Below, piece after piece: positions 8,631 through 16,495 of a stretch of 64,000 bases of DNA. The number at the start of each line of letters is the position of its first letter. Position 1 is the first letter of the stretch. Made by a program: the position numbers and the translations under genes. This stretch comes from Polymorphobacter fuscus (GTDB taxonomy: Bacteria > Pseudomonadota > Alphaproteobacteria > Sphingomonadales > Sphingomonadaceae): NCBI RefSeq assembly GCF_011927825.1, contig NZ_JAATJI010000001.1, positions 1,178,001-1,242,000 of the forward strand. The letters run 5' to 3'. The notes under the pieces were generated by a model. That model was not told where the DNA came from. It was given only the letters and a program-made list of their open reading frames with translations, and searched no databases.

Positions 8631-9212
8631 ATGGCCAAGCTGTATTTCTATTATGCGTCGATGAACGCCGGCAAGTCGACGATGCTGCTGCAGGCGAGTT
8701 TCAACTATCGCGAGCGCGGCATGACCACGGCGCTGTTCACCGCCGCCATCGACACGCGGGCCGAAGCCGGCGTCATCGCCTCGCGGCTTGGCCTGTCGAG
8801 CCCGGCGATGCCCTTCGATGCCGGCACCGACCTTCACGCCATCGTTGCCGCTGCACCTGTCGACTGCGTGCTGGTCGACGAGGCGCAGTTCCTCACCCGC
8901 GCGCAGGTCTGGCAACTGGCGCGGATCGCCGACGCATGCGGCATCCCGGTGCTCGCCTATGGCCTGCGCACCGACTTCCTGGGGGCGCTGTTCGAAGGCA
9001 GCCAATGGCTGCTGGCGCTCGCCGATGTGCTGACCGAGATCAAGTCGGTCTGCGTCTGTGGGCGCAAGGCGATCATGAACCTGCGCATCGATGCCGATGG
9101 CAACGCCGTCGCTGCCGGCGCCCAGACCGAAATCGGCGGCAACGACCGCTATGTCGCGCTCTGCCGCCGCCACTTCACCGCCGAACTCGCCGCAGCTGGA
9201 GACTTGCCATGA
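8631..9212 (+). CDS. tdk: Thymidine kinase
   Basis: Salvage enzyme phosphorylating thymidine to dTMP (193 aa, typical type II length). The P-loop is SMNAGKST (10-17). The catalytic Glu is in VDEAQF (E84). The C-terminal zinc-lasso has cysteines at C141, C143 and C178 with H181 nearby. The second pair of the usual four-Cys lasso is therefore Cys/His rather than Cys/Cys. The gene overlaps the glutathione peroxidase start by four bases (ATGA). Confidence 0.96.
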   Translation: MAKLYFYYASMNAGKSTMLLQASFNYRERGMTTALFTAAIDTRAEAGVIASRLGLSSPAMPFDAGTDLHAIVAAAPVDCVLVDEAQFLTRAQVWQLARIADACGIPVLAYGLRTDFLGALFEGSQWLLALADVLTEIKSVCVCGRKAIMNLRIDADGNAVAAGAQTEIGGNDRYVALCRRHFTAELAAAGDLP

Positions 9213-9697
9213 CCGACATCTACGACCGGACCGTCCGCACCATCGACGGCCGCGCGGTAACGCTGGCGGATTGGCGCGGCCAGGTGCTGCTGATCGTCAA
9301 CACCGCCAGCAAGTGCGGGTTCACGCCGCAATATGAAGGCCTTGAGAAACTGCAGAAAAGCTACGCCGACAAGGGCTTTTCGGTGCTGGGCTTCCCGTGC
9401 AACCAGTTCGGCGCGCAGGAACCGGGCGACGAGGCGGAAATCGCCAATTTCTGCAAGCTGACCTATGACGTGGATTTTCCCATGTTCGCCAAGGTCGATG
9501 TCAATGGCGACAAGGCCGACCCGCTGTTCAAGCAGCTGAAGTCGGCTGCACCTGGCCTGCTCGGCTCCGAAGCGATCAAGTGGAACTTCACCAAGTTCCT
9601 CGTCGATCGCAGTGGCAAGGTCGTCGGTCGTTTCGCGCCGACGACGAAGCCCGAGGCCATCGCCGCCGATATCGAAAAGGCGCTCCGGCAGGGCTGA
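9209..9697 (+). CDS. Glutathione peroxidase
   Basis: Thiol peroxidase (162 aa) reducing hydroperoxides. The peroxidatic Cys is C36 in NTASKCGFTPQY, followed by the FPCNQFGAQEPG motif and the WNFTKFLVDRSGKVVGRF block carrying the conserved Trp and Asn of the active site. It starts at the ATG overlapping the tdk stop, so the pair is probably one transcript. The stop codon sits in the loop of a strong hairpin (9681-9710). Confidence 0.96.
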   Translation: MTDIYDRTVRTIDGRAVTLADWRGQVLLIVNTASKCGFTPQYEGLEKLQKSYADKGFSVLGFPCNQFGAQEPGDEAEIANFCKLTYDVDFPMFAKVDVNGDKADPLFKQLKSAAPGLLGSEAIKWNFTKFLVDRSGKVVGRFAPTTKPEAIAADIEKALRQG

Positions 9698-9710
9698 CCC
9701 TGCCGGAGCG
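9681..9710. terminator. Hairpin overlapping the glutathione peroxidase stop codon
   Basis: Perfect 13-base arms (9681-9693 and 9698-9710) separated by the four bases CTGA, which include the gpx TGA stop. There is no clear T-run on either side. The next gene is on the opposite strand and ends at 9719, so the hairpin may act as a bidirectional terminator between convergent transcripts. Confidence 0.6.
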
Positions 9711-9718
9711 GCCGAGGC

Positions 9719-10096
9719 TTACGCTGCCTTCTTGCGGCGCGGGGCGGCGGCGGCGGCTTCGTCGATTTCCTCGTCGTGCTGCGCCGAGCCGGCGTCGCCG
9801 AGCGCTTCGCCAAGGTCGGTCAACTTGTCGGTAACCTTTTCGGCGCGCGGGGCGATCTTGGTGACGGCGTCACCCAGACGCGCGACGATCGCCGACACCC
9901 GCTCGCCATCCGGCGTGGCGCTTTCGAGCTGCTTGCGCAGGGCCGCCAGGTCGCGGGCAATGCCCTTGGAGCCCGGCACATCGACATCGGCGAGCGCGGT
10001 TTCCCAATCCTCGATCAGCGACACCGCGGTCGCCGGCTTGAGGTCTTCGATACCACGATTGAAGGCGTTGATTGTTGCTGCAAAACGAATGGCCAT
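9719..10096 (-). CDS. Hypothetical protein with charged C-terminus
   Basis: 125-residue protein, family not recognised. It is predicted mostly helical (for example the IARDLAALRKQLESA and VTDKLTDLGEALGDA stretches). It ends in an acidic run (DEEIDEAAAAA) and then a basic tail (PRRKKAA). The ATG at 10096 was chosen because GAGGAATTCC lies just upstream at good spacing. A start six codons earlier is possible. It converges on the glutathione peroxidase gene, with the 9681-9710 hairpin between them. Confidence 0.7.
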   Translation of the reverse strand: MAIRFAATINAFNRGIEDLKPATAVSLIEDWETALADVDVPGSKGIARDLAALRKQLESATPDGERVSAIVARLGDAVTKIAPRAEKVTDKLTDLGEALGDAGSAQHDEEIDEAAAAAPRRKKAA

Positions 10097-10262
10097 CTGG
10101 AATTCCTCAAGCAAAAATTACGGCCGCCGCGTCTGCGACGGCGCATGTTCAACCGGGGGCGGATGGGTGGAGTTCCGCTGCGAAAACGCCGCACCCGGCG
10201 TTGCCAACGCCGGCCAAAGCGTGCTTTTGGCCGGCCATCCGCAGTTGCGAACGGGCGCCGTG

Positions 10263-11576
10263 ATGACTTCGATCCCCAACGACCTCGACGCCTTCTGGAT
10301 GCCGTTCACCGACAACCGCTATTTCAAGGCGAACCCGCGCCTGCTCGCCAGCGCCAGCGGCATGTTCTACCAGACGCCCGAGGGCCGGGAGATCCTCGAC
10401 GGCACCGCCGGGCTGTGGTGCGTCAACGCCGGCCATGGCCGTTCCCGCATCGTCGAGGCGATCCGCGACCAGGCCGGCCGGCTCGATTTCGCGCCGACCT
10501 TCCAGCTCGGCCACCCTCTGGCCTTCGAGGTCGCGGCGCGTGTCGGGGCGCTGATGCCCGCCGATCTCGACCGCATCTTCTTTGCCAATTCGGGGTCGGA
10601 AGCCGTCGATACGGCGCTCAAGATCGCCCTCGCCTACCACCGGGCCAGGGGCGATTCGACGCGGACCCGGCTGATCGGGCGCGAGCGCGGCTATCACGGC
10701 ACCGGCTTCGGCGGCATTTCGGTCGGCGGCATCGTGTCCAACCGCCGAACCTTCGGCCCCGGCCTGCCCGGCACCGATCACCTGCCACACACCCATGACA
10801 TCGCCCGCAACGCCTTCACCCGTGGCCAGCCGGCGCACGGCGCCGCGCGCGCCGATGCGCTGGAGGGGCTGATCGCGCTGCACGGCGCCGAAACCATCGC
10901 CGCGGTGATCGTCGAACCGCTGGCCGGCTCCACCGGCGTACTGGTGCCGCCGGCCGGCTATCTGCAGCGGCTGCGCGACATCTGCGATGCCCATGGCATC
11001 CTGCTGATCTTCGATGAAGTCATCACCGGCTTCGGCCGCATCGGCGCCGCCACCGCCGCCGAACGCTTCGGCGTCACCCCCGACATCATCACTTTGGCCA
11101 AGGGCATCACCAACGCCGCCGTGCCGATGGGCGCGGTCGCCTGCCGCCGCGGCATCTACGACACGGTCACGCATGCGGGGACCGGCATCGAGCTGTTCCA
11201 CGGCTATACCTATTCGGCGCACCCGCTCGCCTGTGCCGCCGCGCTGGCGACGCTGGCGCTGTACCAGGACGAGGCGCTGTTCGCCCGGGCGCGGTCGCTC
11301 GAAGGCCATTTCGAGGCCGCCGTCCATGGCCTTGCCGGCGCGCCGCATGTCATCGACATCCGCAACTTCGGCCTTGTCGCCGGCATCGAGATGGCCCCCC
11401 GGCGCGGTGCACCCGGTGCCCGCGGCCAGGACCTGTTCCGCGCGCTGTTCGACACCGGGCTGCTGATCCGCGTCACCGGCGACATCGTCGCCCTGTCGCC
11501 GCCGCTGATCGTCGAGGCCGCGCAGATCGACACGATGATGGCGATGATCGGTGCCGCGCTGTCGAAATTGCCGTGA
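10263..11576 (+). CDS. Class III PLP-dependent aminotransferase (omega-amino acid:pyruvate type)
   Basis: Transaminase (437 aa) of the omega-amino acid/beta-alanine:pyruvate branch. The start MTSIPNDLDAFWMPFTDNRYF is typical of that branch. FFANSGSEAVDTALKIA (phosphate-binding turn), RERGYHGTGFGG, the PLP-ring Asp in LIFDEVITGFGR (D251) and the Schiff-base lysine in LAKGITNAAVPMG (K280) are all present. The amine donor cannot be deduced. It stands alone between a short unknown gene and the export locus. Confidence 0.93.
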   Translation: MTSIPNDLDAFWMPFTDNRYFKANPRLLASASGMFYQTPEGREILDGTAGLWCVNAGHGRSRIVEAIRDQAGRLDFAPTFQLGHPLAFEVAARVGALMPADLDRIFFANSGSEAVDTALKIALAYHRARGDSTRTRLIGRERGYHGTGFGGISVGGIVSNRRTFGPGLPGTDHLPHTHDIARNAFTRGQPAHGAARADALEGLIALHGAETIAAVIVEPLAGSTGVLVPPAGYLQRLRDICDAHGILLIFDEVITGFGRIGAATAAERFGVTPDIITLAKGITNAAVPMGAVACRRGIYDTVTHAGTGIELFHGYTYSAHPLACAAALATLALYQDEALFARARSLEGHFEAAVHGLAGAPHVIDIRNFGLVAGIEMAPRRGAPGARGQDLFRALFDTGLLIRVTGDIVALSPPLIVEAAQIDTMMAMIGAALSKLP

Positions 11577-11598
11577 CCCCGGGCGTTGCGGCAACCGT

Positions 11599-11630
11599 CC
11601 TTGCGACAAGATGTCGGTTTTGTAATTATT
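11599..11630 (+). promoter_or_regulatory. Candidate AT-rich promoter of the export locus
   Basis: In the 133-base gap before the ABC gene, a TTGCGA at 11601-11606 precedes an AT-rich block TGTAATTATTTTG at 11621-11633. It stands out from the surrounding GC-rich DNA and could supply -35 and -10 elements about 80 bases before the start. Spacing and matches are imperfect, so this is only a candidate. Confidence 0.3.
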
Positions 11631-11709
11631 TTGTCGTGTCCTCTTGAGAAATCGGGCATCGGCTCCCACCATTACAGGTGCGGCCGCCACCGGCCTCGCT
11701 AACCACGGG

Positions 11710-13449
11710 ATGACGATGGCCGGGCCTGGACCCCAGAAAATCGACTTGAAGGATGTGCTTGCCTGGGTCGGACCGATCGTCGGTCCGGAGCGCAACTTCT
11801 TCTGGCTGGCGATCATCTATGGCCTGGGCATCAGCCTGCTGACGCTAGCGACGCCGGTTTCGGTGCAGATGCTGATCAACAGCATCGCCAACACGGCGCT
11901 GCCGACGCCGCTGTTCACCCTGTCGGCGGTGCTGCTGTTCCTGCTGCTGGTGTCGGGCATCCTGGGTGCCATGCGCACGTGGATGATGGAGCTGTTCCGC
12001 CGGCGCTTCATGGTCCGGCTGGTCGCCGATGTGACGGTGCGCACCATCAACGCCGCCAACCCCTTCTTTGCCGATACCCGCCGCATCGACGTCTTCAACC
12101 GCTATTTCGAGCTGATCAACGTCCAGAAAGCCGTGCCGTCGCTGTTGATCGGCGGGTTCACCATCATGCTGCAGGCAGCGGTCGGGCTGACGGTGACGTC
12201 CTTCTATCACCCGTTCTTTCTGGGCTTCAACGTCATCGTCGTCGTGCTGCTGTGGCTGATCTGGCGGATCTGGTCGCGCGGCGCGATGCGGTCGTCGATC
12301 GCGCTGAGCCATCAGAAATATGCAGCGGCGCACTGGCTGGAAAGCGTCGGCGCCTCCAACGGCTTCTACAAGTCCGCGCGCCATCTCGATTATGCCTATG
12401 CCCGGTCGGAACGTGTCAGCGCGGACTATGTCGAAGCGCACAAGAAGCATTTCAGCTATTATTTCCCGCAGAGCATCGCATTGGCGGTGCTGTATGCGCT
12501 GGCCAGCGCCGGGCTGCTGGCACTGGGCGGCTGGCTGGTCATCCAGGAACAATTGTCGATCGGGCAGCTGGTGGCAGCCGAGCTGATCCTGTCCGGGGTG
12601 TTCTACGGCATCTCGCAGCTCGCCTCGTACCTCGACGATTATTACGACCTCATCGCGGCGATCGAGGAGCTTTCGATGCTGTACGATATCCCGCAGGAAG
12701 CGCCGGCGGGACCGACGGTGGCGCTGCCGGCAGCAGGCTCCAGCCTGGCAATGGCGCATGTCCATTTCGACCAGAGCGCCGGGCCGGTGCGGTTCGACCT
12801 GTCCATCCCCGACGGCATGCGGCTGGTGGCGCAGGGCGCGCCCGGGCTGGAGCAGGCCTTTGCGACCCTGCTCAAGGGGCATCGGCGCCCCGACAAGGGC
12901 ATGATCACCATCGCCGGCGTCGATATCACTGCGCTCGACCCGCTCGAACTGCGCGGCGATGTCGAGGTTCTGGACCGGCCGGCGATCGTGGAAAGCACCA
13001 TCACCGAATATTTGCGGCTGTCGAACCCCGATGCCGATTCCGGCGCGATGATGCGGGCGCTCAAGCTCGTCGGGCTGGACGACCGCATCGCGGTGCTGCC
13101 CAACGCCATGCAGACCGTGCTGTCCTCCACCGGTTTCCCGCTCTCGCTCGGCAAGACCATGCAGTTGCGGCTGGCCGGCGCGATCCTGGCGCAGCCGCGC
13201 ATCCTGGTGCTGTCGCCGCTGTACGACATGGTCAGCCGCGACCGGTTGAAGGCGGTGTTCGCGCATTTTGCCGGATCGCCGACGACACTGATCTATTTCA
13301 CCAACCGGCCCGAGGACGTCACGCTCGACGGCTTCCTCTGGCTTGGCCGCGAAACCCAGGCGATCGTCCGCACCCGGGCCGAATTCGACGCACTGCGGAC
13401 GTCGGGCGGGCGCGAAGCGGTGGAGCGGGAGGTCGGCTATGGCAAATGA
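11710..13449 (+). CDS. ABC exporter-like protein with degenerate ATPase domain
   Basis: About 579 aa from ATG 11710. An ABC type-1 exporter transmembrane region (about residues 25-320) opens FFWLAIIYGLGISLLTLATPV, and five or six hydrophobic spans can be seen. A domain positioned and shaped like an ABC ATPase follows. Its motifs are missing: the Walker A slot reads QGAPGLEQAF (no GK[ST]), the Q-loop slot reads VLDRPAIV, the signature slot reads LSLGKTMQLRLAG, the Walker B slot reads ILVLSPLYDM (no DE), and the H-loop slot reads YFTNRPE. This looks like a pseudo-ATPase, not a sequencing error, because the frame is intact and the fold pattern (GVDITALDPLELRGD, ARAI-like helix) is kept. HlyD and TolC follow in overlap. 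Substrate and energy source are unknown. Confidence 0.85.
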   Translation: MTMAGPGPQKIDLKDVLAWVGPIVGPERNFFWLAIIYGLGISLLTLATPVSVQMLINSIANTALPTPLFTLSAVLLFLLLVSGILGAMRTWMMELFRRRFMVRLVADVTVRTINAANPFFADTRRIDVFNRYFELINVQKAVPSLLIGGFTIMLQAAVGLTVTSFYHPFFLGFNVIVVVLLWLIWRIWSRGAMRSSIALSHQKYAAAHWLESVGASNGFYKSARHLDYAYARSERVSADYVEAHKKHFSYYFPQSIALAVLYALASAGLLALGGWLVIQEQLSIGQLVAAELILSGVFYGISQLASYLDDYYDLIAAIEELSMLYDIPQEAPAGPTVALPAAGSSLAMAHVHFDQSAGPVRFDLSIPDGMRLVAQGAPGLEQAFATLLKGHRRPDKGMITIAGVDITALDPLELRGDVEVLDRPAIVESTITEYLRLSNPDADSGAMMRALKLVGLDDRIAVLPNAMQTVLSSTGFPLSLGKTMQLRLAGAILAQPRILVLSPLYDMVSRDRLKAVFAHFAGSPTTLIYFTNRPEDVTLDGFLWLGRETQAIVRTRAEFDALRTSGGREAVEREVGYGK

Positions 13450-14509
13450 TCGCGCGCATCTGGCGCATTTCCCGACGCTCGCCGGGATCAATCCGCCCGG
13501 CATTGCCCGCACCATCGGCGCGCTCATCGCCATCACCATCGCCACCATCCTCATTTTCGTGCTGACGGTGCCCTGGGTGCAGACGGCGGCGGGCAGCGGC
13601 AATGTCATCGCGCTCGACCCGCTCGACCGGCAGCAGAACATCACCGCGCTGGTCGGCGGCCGGATCGAAAAATGGTATGTGACCGACGGCGACGCCGTGA
13701 ACGCCGGCGACCCGATCGTGCGGATCGTCGACATCGACCCGCGCTACATCGAGCGGCTGCGCAACGAACGGGCACAGGTGGAGGTCGAAGTCGACGCCGC
13801 CCGCCAGGCCGCCCGCGTCGCCCAGCTCGACGTGGAACGCACCGGCACGCTGTTTCGCGAAGGCCTGGGATCGCGGCGCGACTGGGAACTGGCGCAGATC
13901 AAGGTTGCCGATTATCGCGCCAAGATCGCCCAGACCGTCGGCAGCCTCAACGCCATCGACACCAATATCCAGCGCCAGTCGAACCAGATGATCGTCGCGC
14001 CGCGCACCGGCCGCGTGCTGCGCGTGCGCGGCGACACCAGCAACGCCATCATCAAGCAGGGCGATGTCCTTGTCAGCTTCGTGCCGGAAGAAACCCGGCG
14101 CGTCGTCGAGCTGTACATGGACGGTCGCGACATTTCGCTGATCCGCGTCGGGCGCAAGGTGCGGCTGGAATTCGAAGGCTGGCCCGCCATCCAGTTTTCG
14201 GGCTGGCCGTCCATCGCCCGCGGTTTCTTCGACGGCCAGGTCATGTCGGTCGATACCGCCGCGTCCTCGAACGGGCTCTACCGGATCCTTGTCGAACCGA
14301 CCCCCGGCAAGCCGGCCTGGCCGAGCGAGCCCTCGGTGCGGCTCGGCGCCAGCGTGCGCGGCTGGGTGCTGATGGACACGGTCAAGGTGTGGTTCGAACT
14401 GTGGCGCCTGCTCAATAACTTCCCGCTGCAATATACGCCGCCACTGGCCGATGCGGCGACAACCGATGCAGCGGGGACGCCGCCGCCGGCGAAGGTCAGT
14501 GCCAAATAG
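13439..14509 (+). CDS. HlyD-family periplasmic adaptor (membrane fusion protein)
   Basis: Links the inner-membrane exporter to the outer-membrane channel (356 aa). There is a single transmembrane helix near residues 20-45 (IGALIAITIATILIFVLTV), then a barrel-sandwich half (GGRIEKWYVTDGDAVNAGDP), a coiled-coil hairpin of about 100 residues rich in Arg/Glu/Ala, the second half (MIVAPRTGRVLRVRGD) and a beta-barrel C-terminus. ATG 13439 has a GGGAGG site seven bases upstream and overlaps the ABC stop by 11 bases. The gene overlaps the following TolC gene by another 11 bases, so the three form one operon. Confidence 0.92.
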   Translation: MANDRAHLAHFPTLAGINPPGIARTIGALIAITIATILIFVLTVPWVQTAAGSGNVIALDPLDRQQNITALVGGRIEKWYVTDGDAVNAGDPIVRIVDIDPRYIERLRNERAQVEVEVDAARQAARVAQLDVERTGTLFREGLGSRRDWELAQIKVADYRAKIAQTVGSLNAIDTNIQRQSNQMIVAPRTGRVLRVRGDTSNAIIKQGDVLVSFVPEETRRVVELYMDGRDISLIRVGRKVRLEFEGWPAIQFSGWPSIARGFFDGQVMSVDTAASSNGLYRILVEPTPGKPAWPSEPSVRLGASVRGWVLMDTVKVWFELWRLLNNFPLQYTPPLADAATTDAAGTPPPAKVSAK

Positions 14510-15965
14510 GGCGATCACAGGGATGGCGCTGCTGGTGACGGCGCTGGCAACGGTTCCGGCAACGGAGGCGGTTGGCGCGCCGCGCCGTGCGCCCGTGGCG
14601 AGGGCGCCTGCTGCGGCACCGGTGCCGCGCGCGGCGCCGCTGCTGCTGCCGGAAGTTCTCGCGTCCGCCCGCTTCCACGCCCCCCAGGTGATCGAGGCGC
14701 TGGCGCGGGTGCGCGGTGCCGAAGGCCGGCTGCTCAGTGCCGAAGCCGCCTTCGACACGGTGTTCAGCGCCAATGCCGAAACCCGCGTTACCGGCTATTA
14801 TGACGGCCGCTACGCCGAAACCCAGGTCACCCAGCCGCTGTCGGACCGCGGCGGCTATGTCTATGGCGGCTATCGCGTTTCGGGCGGCCGCTTCCCCATC
14901 TATGAGGACGAACGCTATACCAACCAGCTGGGCGAACTGAAGGCCGGGGCGGTGCTGTCGCTGATGCGCGACCGGCGCATCGACGACCGCCGTTTTGCCC
15001 GCCTGCAGGCCGAAACCGATGTCGTTCTGGCCGATGTCGACCGCGTCGTCGTCGCCATCGGCGTGCAGGCGCGCGCCATCCAGGCCTATAACAACTGGGT
15101 GTTCGCCGGCCTGCGGCTGCGAGTCTACCAGGACCTGCTGCAGCTGGCGCAGGACCGGCAGGCGGGGTTCCGGCGGCAGGTCGAGGAAGGCGCGCGCCCG
15201 ACCATCCTGCTGACCGAGAATGAACAGAATATCCTGCGCCGCCAGTCGCTTGTGGTGCAGTCCGAACAGGCGCTGGGCGTCGCCGCGGCGGCGCTGTCGC
15301 TGTATCTGCGCGATGGCGACGGCACGCCGATCATCGTCGATCCCGCCCGCCTGCCCGATGCGCCGACGCCGCCGCTGCCGCTGCCGGCACAGCCGCAGGA
15401 ACTGGTGCTGCAGCGTCCCGACCTGCGCGCCATCGACATGCGGATGCAGCAGGCAACGCAGCGGCTGGCGCTCGACCGCAATGCCTTTCTGCCCAAGCTC
15501 GACGTCAAGGTGGAGACATCGAACGACTTCGGCCGCGTCGGCTATGGCGGCACATCGCGCAACGGTGTCGAATCGAAGGTCGGCGTCACCTTCACCCTGC
15601 CGCTGCAGCAGCGCGCCGCCCGCGGCCGGCTGGCGCAGACCAATGCGGAGATCGACGCCTTCCGGGCGCGCCGCCGCTTTCTGGAAGACCAGATCATGGC
15701 CGATATCGATGGCCTGGGCATTGCGGCGCGCAGCACCGCCCGGCTGGTCAGCCTTGCCGCCGACGAGGCCGACCGTGCCGCCGAGATGGCGGTGGCGGAA
15801 CGCCGGCGGTTCACCCTGGGCGCCAGCGACTATTTCCTCGTCAACGTGCGCGAGGAGGCGGCGGCCGATGCGCGCGTCCGCCGCCTCGACGCGGTGTTCC
15901 GCCAGGCCGTGGCGCATGCCGATCTTGCCGCCGCCACCGGGGATCTCGACCGGCTCGGCCTGTAA
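14499..15965 (+). CDS. TolC-family outer-membrane channel protein
   Basis: Outer-membrane efflux channel (488 aa) for the ABC-HlyD pair. GTG 14499 overlaps the HlyD stop by 11 bases and yields a signal peptide (basic N-region, then GMALLVTALATVPATEA). ATG 14523 is an alternative. The mature part has the two long helical repeat halves expected of the family, with AETDVVLADVDRVVVAIGVQ in the first and QRPDLRAIDMRMQQATQ in the second. It differs clearly from the second TolC protein at 22058. Confidence 0.9.
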   Translation: MPNRAITGMALLVTALATVPATEAVGAPRRAPVARAPAAAPVPRAAPLLLPEVLASARFHAPQVIEALARVRGAEGRLLSAEAAFDTVFSANAETRVTGYYDGRYAETQVTQPLSDRGGYVYGGYRVSGGRFPIYEDERYTNQLGELKAGAVLSLMRDRRIDDRRFARLQAETDVVLADVDRVVVAIGVQARAIQAYNNWVFAGLRLRVYQDLLQLAQDRQAGFRRQVEEGARPTILLTENEQNILRRQSLVVQSEQALGVAAAALSLYLRDGDGTPIIVDPARLPDAPTPPLPLPAQPQELVLQRPDLRAIDMRMQQATQRLALDRNAFLPKLDVKVETSNDFGRVGYGGTSRNGVESKVGVTFTLPLQQRAARGRLAQTNAEIDAFRARRRFLEDQIMADIDGLGIAARSTARLVSLAADEADRAAEMAVAERRRFTLGASDYFLVNVREEAAADARVRRLDAVFRQAVAHADLAAATGDLDRLGL

Positions 15966-16104
15966 TCGGCCGCGTTGGACACAGGGTCACGCGTAGTTTC
16001 CCCAGCTAACATTTCGACAAGGGTGCGCCTGTCGGTAACAGGCTTATGATCCGGCTGACTATTCCGCACGCGACGCTGCCGGGAATGCAGCAAGGGGTCG
16101 GCGC

Positions 16105-16335
16105 ATGATCGATGTGCATCTTCCGTTCGACCTTTGGGAGGATGACGACATCACGTCGATGGTCGTCTGGCTCTATCCCGATGGCGCGCTTGTCCATGAA
16201 GGCGACCTTGTTGCCGAAATCCTGGTCGAAAAGGCGACGCTGGAATTGTTCGCGCCGGCAACCGGAACATTGCGCATCGGCATCGATGCGGAGCCGGTCG
16301 CCGACAAGGGCCATCGGCTCGCCACGATCCACTAA
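16105..16335 (+). CDS. Stand-alone biotin/lipoyl-attachment domain protein
   Basis: A 76-residue protein that is little more than one lipoyl-type domain. The pattern GALVHEGDLVAEILVEKATL and then FAPATG matches the hairpin that presents the modified lysine, here K43 (in VEKA rather than the usual ETDKA). No dehydrogenase E2 catalytic domain is fused. It follows the TolC gene by 139 bases and precedes the LDH-like gene, so it may belong to the same locus. Whether it is lipoylated, biotinylated or an unmodified homologue cannot be told. Confidence 0.8.
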   Translation: MIDVHLPFDLWEDDDITSMVVWLYPDGALVHEGDLVAEILVEKATLELFAPATGTLRIGIDAEPVADKGHRLATIH

Positions 16336-16429
16336 ACGGGCGCGGCGCGGGCGATAGGGATGTCCCCGGATAGGCCGGTTCCCGACATCGGCTAAGATCG
16401 GGCCGAATCGCCCCGCCGATGGAGCCGTG

Positions 16430-16495
16430 ATGACCAAGACCCTTCCGATTTGCCGCGAGCCTGTCCCCCGACCGATGCGCGGGGTGGCGGCATGA
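16430..16495 (+). CDS. 21-codon ORF coupled to the LDH-like gene
   Basis: A very short open frame with a good ribosome-binding site (GGAG, five bases before ATG 16430). The peptide starts MTKTLPICRE and ends PMRGVAA. Its TGA overlaps the next gene's ATG (ATGA at 16492-16495), so it may be a leader peptide that couples translation, or simply a by-product of the ribosome-binding site. It has one Cys and three Pro and matches no precursor family I know. Confidence 0.35.
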   Translation: MTKTLPICREPVPRPMRGVAA

